Shown here: in pieces, positions 14,535 through 22,712 of the stretch | Layout of the letters: each line of letters starts with the position of its first letter | Numbering within the stretch: the first letter of the stretch is position 1 | Assembly: GCA_016867115.1 (NCBI GenBank) | Contig: VGKG01000012.1 | Coordinates: 1 to 34,852 of the forward strand | DNA: 34,852 nt | DNA from: Candidatus Omnitrophota bacterium | GTDB lineage: Bacteria; Omnitrophota; Gorgyraeia; Gygaellales; Profunditerraquicolaceae | Direction of reading: 5' to 3' | Program-made: the position numbers and the translations under genes | Notes under the pieces: model-generated | Database searches by the model: none | What the model was told of the DNA's origin: nothing | Seen by the model: only the letters and a program-made list of their open reading frames with translations

Positions 14535-15817
14535 CTCTTCCCCTTTTTCTTAGGCAGGGGTTTGGGATTCTTCCAGAACTCCCTGACCACATAATAGGCC
14601 TTGCGGGGCATCCTCTTATTCAGGCCGCTCTCCGTCTCTTCGGAAAGTGCAGTGATCCCGAACCACTCCTCGTTCATGTTCTTGTTATTTTCGGCCTTGA
14701 TATCGAAATAATAACTCCCGTTTGACCAGTTGGAACCGGTGTCATGGACCTTCCAGGCCTCGGGGTCGCTTTCGTTATGCTTCCACCATTCATCCGTCCA
14801 TTCAAACATCGCCCCGCCCAGGCAATTTCCTTCGCCCTCCGGATTTTTCGCCAGGTTATCGTAGATCTGGCGCCACTGCGATTCCAGGAAGAAGGCCTGC
14901 ATATTCTGGTCCTCTTTTTTCAGGAACGCATCATATGCATCCGCACCGAACTCAGCAAGCAGTATCGGTTTATCGAAGGTCGCTTTCAGCGATTTAAAAA
15001 GATTTCCGAAGGTCTTGCCTCTATAGATGATGCAGGCGACCAGGTCCACGTCGGGCGCGGACTCTTTGGCGTACTCAAGGCCGATCAGCTCACCGTTACC
15101 CAGGGCCACCGGATGATTAGGGTCAAGTTTATGGATCTCTTTAGCAATATCATTGACAAAAGAATAATAAATCCGGAAACGCATCGCCTTCTGTTTCTGA
15201 GGGTCGGGTTCCTTATCTATCTCATCGCTGGACCAGGGATTCACCTGGCCGAGGCAGGAATAATTATTTTCATTGCCCAGGATCCACAGCAATACTCCCG
15301 GCTCATCCTTGAAGGCCTTCACCATATCCAGGACTTCTTTCTTGAATCTCTCCTGAAAAGCCTTATCCCCGTAAAAGGGAGCCGGATACTCCCAGAACCC
15401 GAGCCAGTTGCCGAGAATCGTGCGGATGCCGAAATTAGCGTACAGGTCGCGGATCACCTGTCTTACTGCCTCGGGGTTTGGGCCCGGCTGATACACCCGG
15501 ATCGTATTGATGCCCATCTCCTGCATCAACTTGCCGTCGGTCATCCAGGGTTTATTCGGGTCAGACCACCAGTCGTATTCGTGGTTGGCTCCCACCGGCA
15601 CCGGGCTGTAACAGACGCCCTTTACGATCATGGGTTTTCCGTCCGCAATCAGCTGGTACTGGCTTTTTTTAAGTTTCTTGATGTAGGCTCTCGGCCGGGC
15701 CGCTGCCAGGGCGCTGGTCAGAAGTACGGCAAAAAATAAACTACAGGCCGCAAGCAAAAAGAGCCTGCGACCTGTAGTTTTAGGTTGATGATCTTGTTTA
15801 TTCGTACTTGATCTCAT
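14531..15817 (-). CDS. Secreted clan GH-A-like glycoside hydrolase (TIM barrel)
   Basis: 428 aa. An N-terminal signal segment (about residues 17-41, GRRLFLLAACSLFFAVLLTS) precedes a small beta lead-in ('QYQLIADGKPMIVKGVCYSP') of the kind seen before GH2 catalytic barrels. The barrel then has the two acids of clan GH-A: acid/base E183 in WILGNENNYS and nucleophile E289 in ILLAEFGADA. 'MGINTIRVYQPGP' and 'AMFEWTDEWWK' also fit. The substrate cannot be read. It shares layout and many motifs with the glycosidase at 17042-19381, so the two are paralogues. Its 5' end overlaps the upstream binding-domain gene by 20 bp, and its signal-peptide region contains an intrinsic terminator. Confidence 0.85.
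   Translation of the reverse strand: MRSSTNKQDHQPKTTGRRLFLLAACSLFFAVLLTSALAAARPRAYIKKLKKSQYQLIADGKPMIVKGVCYSPVPVGANHEYDWWSDPNKPWMTDGKLMQEMGINTIRVYQPGPNPEAVRQVIRDLYANFGIRTILGNWLGFWEYPAPFYGDKAFQERFKKEVLDMVKAFKDEPGVLLWILGNENNYSCLGQVNPWSSDEIDKEPDPQKQKAMRFRIYYSFVNDIAKEIHKLDPNHPVALGNGELIGLEYAKESAPDVDLVACIIYRGKTFGNLFKSLKATFDKPILLAEFGADAYDAFLKKEDQNMQAFFLESQWRQIYDNLAKNPEGEGNCLGGAMFEWTDEWWKHNESDPEAWKVHDTGSNWSNGSYYFDIKAENNKNMNEEWFGITALSEETESGLNKRMPRKAYYVVREFWKNPKPLPKKKGKR
15731..15780 (-). terminator. Intrinsic terminator inside the start of the glycosidase ORF
   Basis: In minus-strand RNA, AAACUACAGGUCGCA (from 15780 to 15766) pairs with UGCGGCCUGUAGUUU (15752 to 15738), giving a 15-bp stem with one U-G wobble and a 13-nt loop. 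It is followed directly by AUUUUUUG. The stem begins 18 nt after the stop of the upstream gene (15798). It therefore fits as that gene's terminator, yet it lies inside codons 13-27 of the glycosidase. Confidence 0.8.
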
Positions 15818-16949
15818 CCAGGTAAAACACCGCTCCTTCGGGGTTATTGTCGATGTTCAAAACGAAACAGAAACCGCCGACGATATAGGAAAGGTCCTTG
15901 CCTTTAAGATCGATGGTATACTGGGTCCATTCCTTGTTCAGGATCACCGGGCCGACGCTTGCGGAATCCGAATCAGAGAACTCTCCCATGATCCCGCCGA
16001 CCTTGAACTCTTCGATGCGCTCGCCACCCTTAGCGCCGCGCGCCCAAAGGGTGATCTTGGCGGCCTTGGAGAGGTCAAAACCGGCGTCAATAGAACCCCA
16101 GTTGTTCGCCGGGTTCTGCCAGTAGATCCCTGCCCAACGCGCGCCCTGCGTGATCTTACCGCTATAGATGATCTTGATGCAGGTATCGCCCAGGTACGGA
16201 TCCTCTTTGCTTGCGCCGTCATATTTCAGGTCGCCGTAATCGCCCATATAACCGGAGGGGATATAGTGATTGCCTGCGGTCGAGCGGTCGGCATAGACGT
16301 AGAACGGCATATTTTCCTTTTTCTTTCCTTCGGGTTTCATGGCCGGGTCTGCCTCAAACTTGATGTTATCGATATAGAATGTCGCGCCCTCAGGATTAAG
16401 GTCTGCGGTGGTAGACCAGCCGAAACCGCCGCTCAAGTAAGAGAGGTCTTTGCCGGCCAGGTTCACCGTGTACTGTTTCCAGGAATCGGTCAGCTCTACC
16501 GGTCCGATCTCGATGTTTACCGTATCCGGATAAGTGCCCTTGATCCCGCCGACGGTGAACTTCTGGATCACCTCGCCACCCTTAGCGCCGCGCGCCCAGA
16601 AGGTGAGCTTGGTCATGCCGGTGAGGTCAAAACCGCCCTTTTTGCTGCCCCAGTTGTTCGCCGGGTTCTGCCAGACCACTCCGGCCCAGCCCTGCCCCTG
16701 CGCTTTCTTGGCGCCGTAGACGAACTGGATGCAGGTAGCCCCGGATTGGGGATTTTCCGCAGACTGGTCGTTCATCTTGATGTCACTTGTGTCGCCCATC
16801 CAGCCGGAAGGAATAAAGTGGTTGTCCCGCGCATTCTTATCCGTGTAGACCACGAACTCCTTCGGGGCCTGGGCAGCCGGCTCTTGCGCCGATACGCATA
16901 AAGGTATCGCCAGCGATAGCGCCGCCATTAATACCAATAACTTTTTCAT
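15798..16949 (-). CDS. Secreted protein with two tandem carbohydrate-binding-like domains
   Basis: 383 aa from the ATG at 16949, which has GGAGG 5 nt upstream; a GTG two codons earlier is less likely. The signal peptide is MKKLLVLMAALSLAIPLCVSAQ. Two homologous domains of about 170 residues follow. Each has the series NH[F/Y]IPSG[W/Y]MGD, WAG-x2-WQNPANNWG, a FWARGAKGGE-like strand, GG[I]-x-G, W-x-QYT and FY[I/L]D-x-IK. The jelly-roll-like pattern resembles galactose-binding/CBM folds, so sugar or glycan binding is likely, but I do not recognise a numbered CBM family. No catalytic motif is seen. The gene precedes the glycosidase with a 20-bp overlap and should be expressed more strongly because of the terminator behind it. 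Confidence 0.8.
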   Translation of the reverse strand: MKKLLVLMAALSLAIPLCVSAQEPAAQAPKEFVVYTDKNARDNHFIPSGWMGDTSDIKMNDQSAENPQSGATCIQFVYGAKKAQGQGWAGVVWQNPANNWGSKKGGFDLTGMTKLTFWARGAKGGEVIQKFTVGGIKGTYPDTVNIEIGPVELTDSWKQYTVNLAGKDLSYLSGGFGWSTTADLNPEGATFYIDNIKFEADPAMKPEGKKKENMPFYVYADRSTAGNHYIPSGYMGDYGDLKYDGASKEDPYLGDTCIKIIYSGKITQGARWAGIYWQNPANNWGSIDAGFDLSKAAKITLWARGAKGGERIEEFKVGGIMGEFSDSDSASVGPVILNKEWTQYTIDLKGKDLSYIVGGFCFVLNIDNNPEGAVFYLDEIKYE

Positions 16950-17041
16950 ACACACCTCCAGTTTTAGAATATTTCCCTTATAGATTAGACGTTATTAAAT
17001 GACTTTTTATTCCCTTAAATTCCCCCTTTCTCATCCTGATG

Positions 17042-19381
17042 TCAATTCTTAAGCCACAATTTTTTATAGGTAAAATAGGCCTTACGAAGCTGCCTCAGGA
17101 ACGGGCTTAATTTCCCGTCTCCCTGGCTGCAAAGGCCCAGCCATTCCTCATGCATGGAGCCGTCCGGGAAGGGACCCTTCCATAATCCTTTGGTATCGTG
17201 CAAAAACGGCTCGTAAGCCTTCCACCATTCATCAAGCCACTCAAAGACAATGCCGCCGGCGCTGTTTCCGGTACCGCCCCGGAATGCGCAATTATTCCTG
17301 ATATCCTCCCATGAACCCAGGTGATAATCCGCCTGAAAGTCCTCTGCCTCCTTCTGCGGCTTGCCTTCGTAATGAGCCGGGCAGCCGTATTCGGTGATAA
17401 ATGCCGGCTTATCCGCCTCTTCTTTGACATCCAGCCAGAACCGGCCAAAGCCGTATTCTCCGCGGTAGGCATTGGCGCCGAAGAGGTCTATATCAGGGCA
17501 GTCTTTGCCGAACTTATCCAGATATAAGATATCGCCGTTACAGATCGCTACCGGATGGTCCGGGTCGATCGCCTTGATGGCCCTGGCGGCTTCGTTGGCG
17601 AACTTAAAAAACGCATCCGGCTCTTTATCCGCGTTACAGCCGTAGCCGTAGACATTCTCATTGCCCAGGAGCCAGAACAAGATGTAGGGTTCATCCTTGA
17701 ACTCCTCTACCATCTTAGTCACTGACTCAAGCATCTTTTTCTGCTGAATCTCGCTGGTATAATCCGTGCCGGGGTTCCAGGGCGCCCCCGAACCCAGCGC
17801 ATACTTGCCTAAAAAGTCGCCCATGATCACCCGGATGCCGAAGTCTTCGTAGGCCTCGCGCAGAAGTTCCTTGTTTACCGGGAAAGGCTGATGATAAACG
17901 CGGATGGTATTTACGCCCATCTCCTTCATCAGCCGGAAATCCCCCACTGCCGGCTCAAACTTATCCTGGATATTATTCTTATTCTTATCCACAAAGGCGT
18001 CATACGGCCCGTCGATCTTGCCGTTCTGGTTGAAATCGTCCTCCATCCAGTTGGTCATCGTGCCGTTATCCGGCGACTGCCCCACTTTTGTCGGGGCATA
18101 GGTGACTCCCTTTATGACGTAGGGCTTATTATTCACCAGCAGTTCCCAGTCGCCGGTCTCATACTGGATGAGGCGCACCTTTCCTTTTCCCACCCTCTTC
18201 TTAACGCTCAAAAACCGGGTAGCCGGCCGCATCTTGAACGATTCTTTAAGCCTCTCCCAGAAGCTCACCTTCACGAACCTGCCCGGATTGGTAATGGCGA
18301 CATCGTCAGCCACGTTATTGTCGTAGCCGTTAACAATGCGCACATCCGCATCCACGAGTTTATAGCCCAGCTCCGGATGACGGCTGAGCAGATAATTGAT
18401 CTTGCCGATCGCAGCCTGCGCCACATACCAGGGCGTGCGCCAGTAGGTCCAGCCGTAACTGCCGGGAAAGTGCACTACGATTGCGTAATAGCATTTGATC
18501 GCTTGCTTTATCAGCCCGGATTTCTCAAGGATCAGGCCGGTGTAAAATAATTTCACCCCCTGCGGCTCTGAGGAGGTCGCCCATTTTAAAAATGCCGCTT
18601 CTAGGTCCGGTGAATGCACAAAATCCCAGTGCGAGCCTTCAAGGCGCTTTTCCTTCTGTGCCTTCTTGAATGCCGGGTCCCACCTGACCGCAGAGCTGTT
18701 CGGATATATCCCTTCGCCGACTGCGGCGATCAGGCCTTCCTGGTCCCTGACTTCATACCGGTAATCTTTTGTCCCGACATTCTTGAACTCGCCGTATTTT
18801 AAGTAGTCTACGACTTCTTCTTTGCCCGGGTCATGCAAGGCTATCTTTGTAGGAAGCTGCGAGACGCCTGCCGCCGGCCTCTCTTCCGGCGCCTCGGTGC
18901 CCGGGCAGGGCTCAGGCAACGGCTCGGCGGGATTCAGCTTGATGATGCTCTCCCTGGAAGCGCGGGCAATAGACCAGAACCAGCCGCGCGGGTCCCAGGC
19001 CTGCGCAAAACAATATTTCGTCAATACCGCCTTAAAGGCCTTGATCGAATCTTCGTTCTTTGCCTGGTCCCGGTATATCTCACCGAGCAGAAAGTAGGCG
19101 GTGGCGACGTTGTTCAATGTCGGTACTGCCTCTATCTCGGGCCTGGTCTTAGGCAGGGCCTTTAAACTTGCTTGCTCTCTATCCGCTTCGCCATGATAAC
19201 GGTCGATGCACTGCCTGAGAGAAGCTATCGCCGCGTCAATATCCTTCCTGTCCCGCGCATCCCGGGCCCTGGTGATCAGCCTTGCCGAAGCATGGTTCTC
19301 TTCTTCCGCATTCAAGCCGCAGGTAATGCAGGCTAAAAACGCAAAAACAAGGATCAAGCTAATCCTGTTGCCTTCTTTCAC
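17042..19381 (-). CDS. Secreted glycoside hydrolase (clan GH-A-like) with long N-terminal helical region
   Basis: 779 aa from a GTG at 19381. The frame is open upstream, but only this start gives a signal peptide (VKEGNRISLILVFAFLACITCG) and a ribosome binding site (GGAGAGG 7 nt before). It overlaps the symporter gene by 23 bp. Residues ~25-150 are TPR-like ('ITRARDARDRKDIDAAIASL', 'TAYFLLGEIYRDQAKNEDSI'), and a second helical stretch runs to about 350. From about 410 a beta lead-in ('RLIQYETGDWELLVNNKPYV') introduces a TIM barrel with acid/base E575 (LLGNENVYG) and nucleophile E664 (FITEYGCPA), ending 'GIVFEWLDEWWKAYEP'. It is a larger paralogue of the glycosidase at 14531. Inserted Asp/Asn-rich loops ('DDFNQNGKIDGPYDAFVDKN') look dockerin- or EF-hand-like and may bind calcium. 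Confidence 0.83.
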   Translation of the reverse strand: MKEGNRISLILVFAFLACITCGLNAEEENHASARLITRARDARDRKDIDAAIASLRQCIDRYHGEADREQASLKALPKTRPEIEAVPTLNNVATAYFLLGEIYRDQAKNEDSIKAFKAVLTKYCFAQAWDPRGWFWSIARASRESIIKLNPAEPLPEPCPGTEAPEERPAAGVSQLPTKIALHDPGKEEVVDYLKYGEFKNVGTKDYRYEVRDQEGLIAAVGEGIYPNSSAVRWDPAFKKAQKEKRLEGSHWDFVHSPDLEAAFLKWATSSEPQGVKLFYTGLILEKSGLIKQAIKCYYAIVVHFPGSYGWTYWRTPWYVAQAAIGKINYLLSRHPELGYKLVDADVRIVNGYDNNVADDVAITNPGRFVKVSFWERLKESFKMRPATRFLSVKKRVGKGKVRLIQYETGDWELLVNNKPYVIKGVTYAPTKVGQSPDNGTMTNWMEDDFNQNGKIDGPYDAFVDKNKNNIQDKFEPAVGDFRLMKEMGVNTIRVYHQPFPVNKELLREAYEDFGIRVIMGDFLGKYALGSGAPWNPGTDYTSEIQQKKMLESVTKMVEEFKDEPYILFWLLGNENVYGYGCNADKEPDAFFKFANEAARAIKAIDPDHPVAICNGDILYLDKFGKDCPDIDLFGANAYRGEYGFGRFWLDVKEEADKPAFITEYGCPAHYEGKPQKEAEDFQADYHLGSWEDIRNNCAFRGGTGNSAGGIVFEWLDEWWKAYEPFLHDTKGLWKGPFPDGSMHEEWLGLCSQGDGKLSPFLRQLRKAYFTYKKLWLKN

Positions 19382-20870
19382 CTTTACGCCTCTCCTCTTC
19401 CACTTGTATTGCTGCTTTTCGCCTTTCCTCTCTTCTCCGTTCCACCTGGTCACGGATTTCATATGCCCTGTCCTCTGAGATATCGAAAGCCATGATAATG
19501 AAAATGGCAATTAAAGAGGTTACGATCGGGATGCCGATATCAAAGATCCTCATCCACAACATAGTTCCGGGCGCTTGAGCCAGGCCGATCTCCTGCCGGA
19601 AACCGGTTGCGTTGATAAGCAGCCCTGAGATAAACGATGAAAGCGCTACCCCAAGCTTGACCATCCACCAGTATACGGCACTGAACATGCCTTCGCGCCG
19701 GGTGCCGGTTTGAAGTTCGTCATAATCGCAGACATCGGCGACCATGGAGCTCATCAGCGTAAAAAGCGATCCTAAGCCGAACGCGATGAAAGGAGCGGCG
19801 ATAAAGAGCAAATAGGGATTATTGGGATTATACCCTATCCATTTCAAGGCGTAACCGATGATCGAAAGAGGGATAGTGATAAAAAATGCGTTCCTCTTCC
19901 CGAGCTTTCTGGATAGCCAGGTAGTCAACCAGATCACGCCCATAGTACAGATAGCGCTGAACGTCCCATAGAAGCCAAGCAAAAGGCCTCCTCTTGCATA
20001 GGCCTGATCAAGCACAGGGGCATTCTTAAAGACATAGAAGAAAACGACATAGATGGTAAAGGCTGACGCGCACATGAATCCGCCGAAGATCAACAAGGTG
20101 GCCAGGCAGAGCTTGACAAACGGCTTGCATTTAAGGGTGATGAAAGCCCCCTTAAAGAAATCTTTCATGACATTCCGACCGCCCCTGATATCGGGCTTTG
20201 GCAAGTTACTGAAGTATTCTTTATTGAAAATTGCCGGCAGGATCCCGCAGCCGACGATAACGGAACCGATGATGATAGCCAGGACCCGGCCGCCTGCAAC
20301 GACATCCAAAAACCATCTTTGGTAGTGCATAATGGCCCAGCACCAGGGAGCGATGAGCCAGGGCAATTGGCCGACAAAATTACTGGCCGCCTGCAGGCGC
20401 GTGCGCTCATGATAGTCAGGGGTCATTTCATAGCCCAAAGCGATCCAGGGGATGGAAAAACAGGTGAATCCTATAAAGTAGAGAGTTTGAAATAATAAGA
20501 AGTACCAGAAATAAAACAATTCGCTATGCCCCTTAAATAGCTGAAACATCAGGGCGTAGCAAATCCCCCCGGTTATCGCGCCGAAGAAGATGACCGGCTT
20601 GCGGCGCCCCCAGCGGGTACGGATATTGTCTGAAATGTAGCCGGTAATTGGGTCTGATATGGCATCGACTATACGGGGAAGGGCTCCCACCAGGCCCACT
20701 AAAGCCGGATTCACGCCTAACCCGAGGTTTAAAACAATGACCATCTGTCCGATGAAAGCAGCCTGGGCAGTATTTGCAAATGCCCCTATGCTATAGATGA
20801 CTTTTTGAAAAATGGGAATGCGGTCCTGGGGAGCTGTAATATGGTGCTTATCCTTAACGGCTTGCTCCAT
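19359..20870 (-). CDS. GPH-type (MelB/YicJ-like) sugar:cation symporter
   Basis: 503 aa with about twelve membrane segments. The family signature is DPITGYISDNIRTRWGRRKP (about residues 56-75), the conserved loop of glycoside-pentoside-hexuronide symporters. A second hallmark is the C-terminal 'ADVCDYDELQTGTRREGMFSA'. These carry sugars or oligosaccharides with H+ or Na+. The tail is strongly charged (REERRKAAIQVEEERRKGER) and, at the DNA level, provides the ribosome binding site of the next glycosidase gene. The ATG at 20870 has a strong AGGAGG. A separate promoter precedes it, so it heads a symporter-glycosidase unit and likely imports the enzyme's products. Confidence 0.92.
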   Translation of the reverse strand: MEQAVKDKHHITAPQDRIPIFQKVIYSIGAFANTAQAAFIGQMVIVLNLGLGVNPALVGLVGALPRIVDAISDPITGYISDNIRTRWGRRKPVIFFGAITGGICYALMFQLFKGHSELFYFWYFLLFQTLYFIGFTCFSIPWIALGYEMTPDYHERTRLQAASNFVGQLPWLIAPWCWAIMHYQRWFLDVVAGGRVLAIIIGSVIVGCGILPAIFNKEYFSNLPKPDIRGGRNVMKDFFKGAFITLKCKPFVKLCLATLLIFGGFMCASAFTIYVVFFYVFKNAPVLDQAYARGGLLLGFYGTFSAICTMGVIWLTTWLSRKLGKRNAFFITIPLSIIGYALKWIGYNPNNPYLLFIAAPFIAFGLGSLFTLMSSMVADVCDYDELQTGTRREGMFSAVYWWMVKLGVALSSFISGLLINATGFRQEIGLAQAPGTMLWMRIFDIGIPIVTSLIAIFIIMAFDISEDRAYEIRDQVERRREERRKAAIQVEEERRKGERRQQD

Positions 20871-20916
20871 TAGTTAGGCCTCCTATTCTTAATTAGATAA
20901 TAACGACGGGTGCTGT

Positions 20917-20945
20917 ATTATAACAAATGTACCTGGTGTAAGCAA
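20917..20945 (-). promoter_or_regulatory. Promoter for symporter-glycosidase unit
   Basis: On the minus strand a perfect TATAAT (20917-20922) has the extended -10 TGT directly before it. TTGCTT (20940-20945) lies 17 bp upstream as a poor -35. The predicted RNA starts about 45 nt before the ATG. Confidence 0.6.
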
Positions 20946-20955
20946 TAGGAAGCAC

Positions 20956-21804
20956 TTATCCGTATACTGCTCCGGAGGTGACTCCCCTGACAATATACTT
21001 CTGCATCAACAGATATATTATTACTATAGGCAGGGCGGCGATGGTCAGGCCTGCCATCAGAAGCGGATAATTAGTCACAAACTCTCCCTGAAAGAGCTTG
21101 ATCGCCACCTGAAGCGGCATAAACTCCCGGGAATCGAAGATGATCAGGGCAAGGATGTATTCATTCCAGACTGTCAGCGCGTTAAATACCACGACCACCG
21201 CCAGGACAGGCTTCGCCAAAGGCAGGGCCACATGCCACCAGATGCCCAGCTTCGAACAGCCGTCGATCCTGGCCGCATCTTCCAGCTCCGTGGGCATCCG
21301 GTCAAAAAATGTCTTTAGCAGGAAGATGCTCATGGAGAGCCCCACATTGATCATCGCCAGGATATAGCCCAGCGGCGTGTTCCTCAGATGCAGTTTATTC
21401 AGCAGGACATACAGGGCCACGAAACTTCCCGGGATAGGTATCATCATCGCGGCGATAAATAGGATGAATAAAACGTTTTTCCCCGGGAACTTGAGCCGGC
21501 TGAAGGCGTAGGCGGCTAATGACGCGACGATAACTATGCCGGTCACCACTGCGGCAGTATAGAATATGCTGTTCAAGAAATACCTGCCGAATCCGCCTTC
21601 TCTCCAGGCAAGCAGATAATTATTCAGGTGCGGGTCAGCCGGGATCAGGGAGAAATCCCTGAATACCGTCTCCTGGGTCTTAAGGCTTGCCGAGACCATC
21701 CAGGCCAGGGGATAAAGGCAGGTAACGGTGACGCTAAGCAGAAAAAGATGGATCAGGAGGTTTATCGTGCTTTTTTTGGCCTTATAATAAATTGCCGTTT
21801 TCAT
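20956..21804 (-). CDS. ABC sugar transporter permease (MalG-like)
   Basis: 282 aa with six membrane helices. The EAA loop that docks the ATPase is EDAARIDGCSKLGIWWHVAL, with the usual G and following 'PLAKPVLAVVVVFNALTVWNEY'. The N-terminus 'HLFLLSVTVTCLYPLAWMVSASLKT' is typical of the MalG/AraQ branch. The start ATG overlaps the upstream permease stop as ATGA, so the pair is co-translated to form the heterodimeric channel. It is the last gene of the importer operon; no ATP-binding protein follows. Confidence 0.93.
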   Translation of the reverse strand: MKTAIYYKAKKSTINLLIHLFLLSVTVTCLYPLAWMVSASLKTQETVFRDFSLIPADPHLNNYLLAWREGGFGRYFLNSIFYTAAVVTGIVIVASLAAYAFSRLKFPGKNVLFILFIAAMMIPIPGSFVALYVLLNKLHLRNTPLGYILAMINVGLSMSIFLLKTFFDRMPTELEDAARIDGCSKLGIWWHVALPLAKPVLAVVVVFNALTVWNEYILALIIFDSREFMPLQVAIKLFQGEFVTNYPLLMAGLTIAALPIVIIYLLMQKYIVRGVTSGAVYG

Positions 21805-22697
21805 AGCTTTCTGATCTGCCGCTCTTTTGCAAAACGGTACTGGATAAAGGAGATTATGACTAAGATAGCGCCGAAACTGATCCCCTGCGCGCAGGCGTAG
21901 CCGAAACGCGATGAGTCGCGCATGACCGCAAGGATCCTTAATACCGGCACCGAGGTGTGGCCGGCGAACTCTCCCCCCACAAGGCCGATGATCAGGACAA
22001 AGGCCTGCATTGTGCCCAGGACCGTAAGTATCGCTACCAGTATGATCACCGGCATCATCAGGGGAAGAGTAACGCTCTTAAAAGACTTCCAGGCATTGGC
22101 GCCGTCAATGCGCGCTGCCTCGTAAAGCTCTCTGGGGATAGCCTGCAGCCCGGCTAAAAAGATCAGGAAACCCCAGCCAAAACCCTTCCAGCTGTGCACA
22201 AGGGCGACTGTGGTCAGGGCGTACCTGGGGTCGTTGAGCCAGCTGTGGGTAAAGTGAGGCAGGCCCATCTGTATAAGCAGGCGGTTGATCATGTTGGCGC
22301 CGTCAACGTCGTTGATGATAAAACGCCACACCAGGCCGACGACTATTTCCGATAATACCGGAGGGATGAAAAAGACCACGCGGTAGAAGTTCTTCATGCG
22401 TATTTCGCGGTCGCACGCCCAGGCCAGAAGAAAAGCGAGGCAGTTCTGAAAGGTGAGGGCGATGAGCGTGATCCAGCCGGCATTGCGCATCGCCTGCCAC
22501 CAGCCGGGATCATGAAAGAGTATCTCCTTGAAATTGCTCAATCCCACAAATACCGCATCTTTAAGAGGCACTATTCCGTCCCAGTCGTAAAAACCGAGCC
22601 TGAATACGAATATGAAGGGAATAATATAGAATACGCTGAATATTAAAACTGCGGGCGTGACAAACAAATAATTTTCGAGAGTAGATTTAATCTTCAT
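21801..22697 (-). CDS. ABC sugar transporter permease (MalF/UgpA-like)
   Basis: 298 aa with six membrane helices and the EAA loop YEAARIDGANAWKSFKSVTL. The opening 'LFVTPAVLIFSVFYIIPFIFVFRLGFYDW' is characteristic of the MalF/UgpA branch that takes up glycosides and oligosaccharides. The ATG at 22697 lies 15 bp after the binding-protein gene, and its stop overlaps the second permease gene. The substrate is not readable from the permease. Confidence 0.93.
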   Translation of the reverse strand: MKIKSTLENYLFVTPAVLIFSVFYIIPFIFVFRLGFYDWDGIVPLKDAVFVGLSNFKEILFHDPGWWQAMRNAGWITLIALTFQNCLAFLLAWACDREIRMKNFYRVVFFIPPVLSEIVVGLVWRFIINDVDGANMINRLLIQMGLPHFTHSWLNDPRYALTTVALVHSWKGFGWGFLIFLAGLQAIPRELYEAARIDGANAWKSFKSVTLPLMMPVIILVAILTVLGTMQAFVLIIGLVGGEFAGHTSVPVLRILAVMRDSSRFGYACAQGISFGAILVIISFIQYRFAKERQIRKL

Positions 22698-22712
22698 GTT
22701 ACCTTTGGTTGC

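Noticed and set aside
14744-15739. Plus-strand open frame of 331 codons
   Set aside because: It lies wholly opposite the glycosidase gene, which has clear catalytic motifs and a signal peptide. The plus-strand product shows no recognisable motif and is a shadow frame.
17040-17045. TTGACA at the end of the large glycosidase gene as promoter for the binding-domain gene
   Set aside because: The hexamer is perfect, but no acceptable -10 lies 16-18 bp downstream.
17891-18550. Plus-strand open frame of 219 codons
   Set aside because: It is opposite the larger glycosidase gene, has no recognisable motif, and no ribosome binding site was seen.
19382-19510. Upstream start at 19510 for the large glycosidase
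   Set aside because: It would overlap the symporter gene by 152 bp and put 43 charged residues before the signal peptide. The GTG at 19381 has a good ribosome binding site and gives a proper signal peptide.
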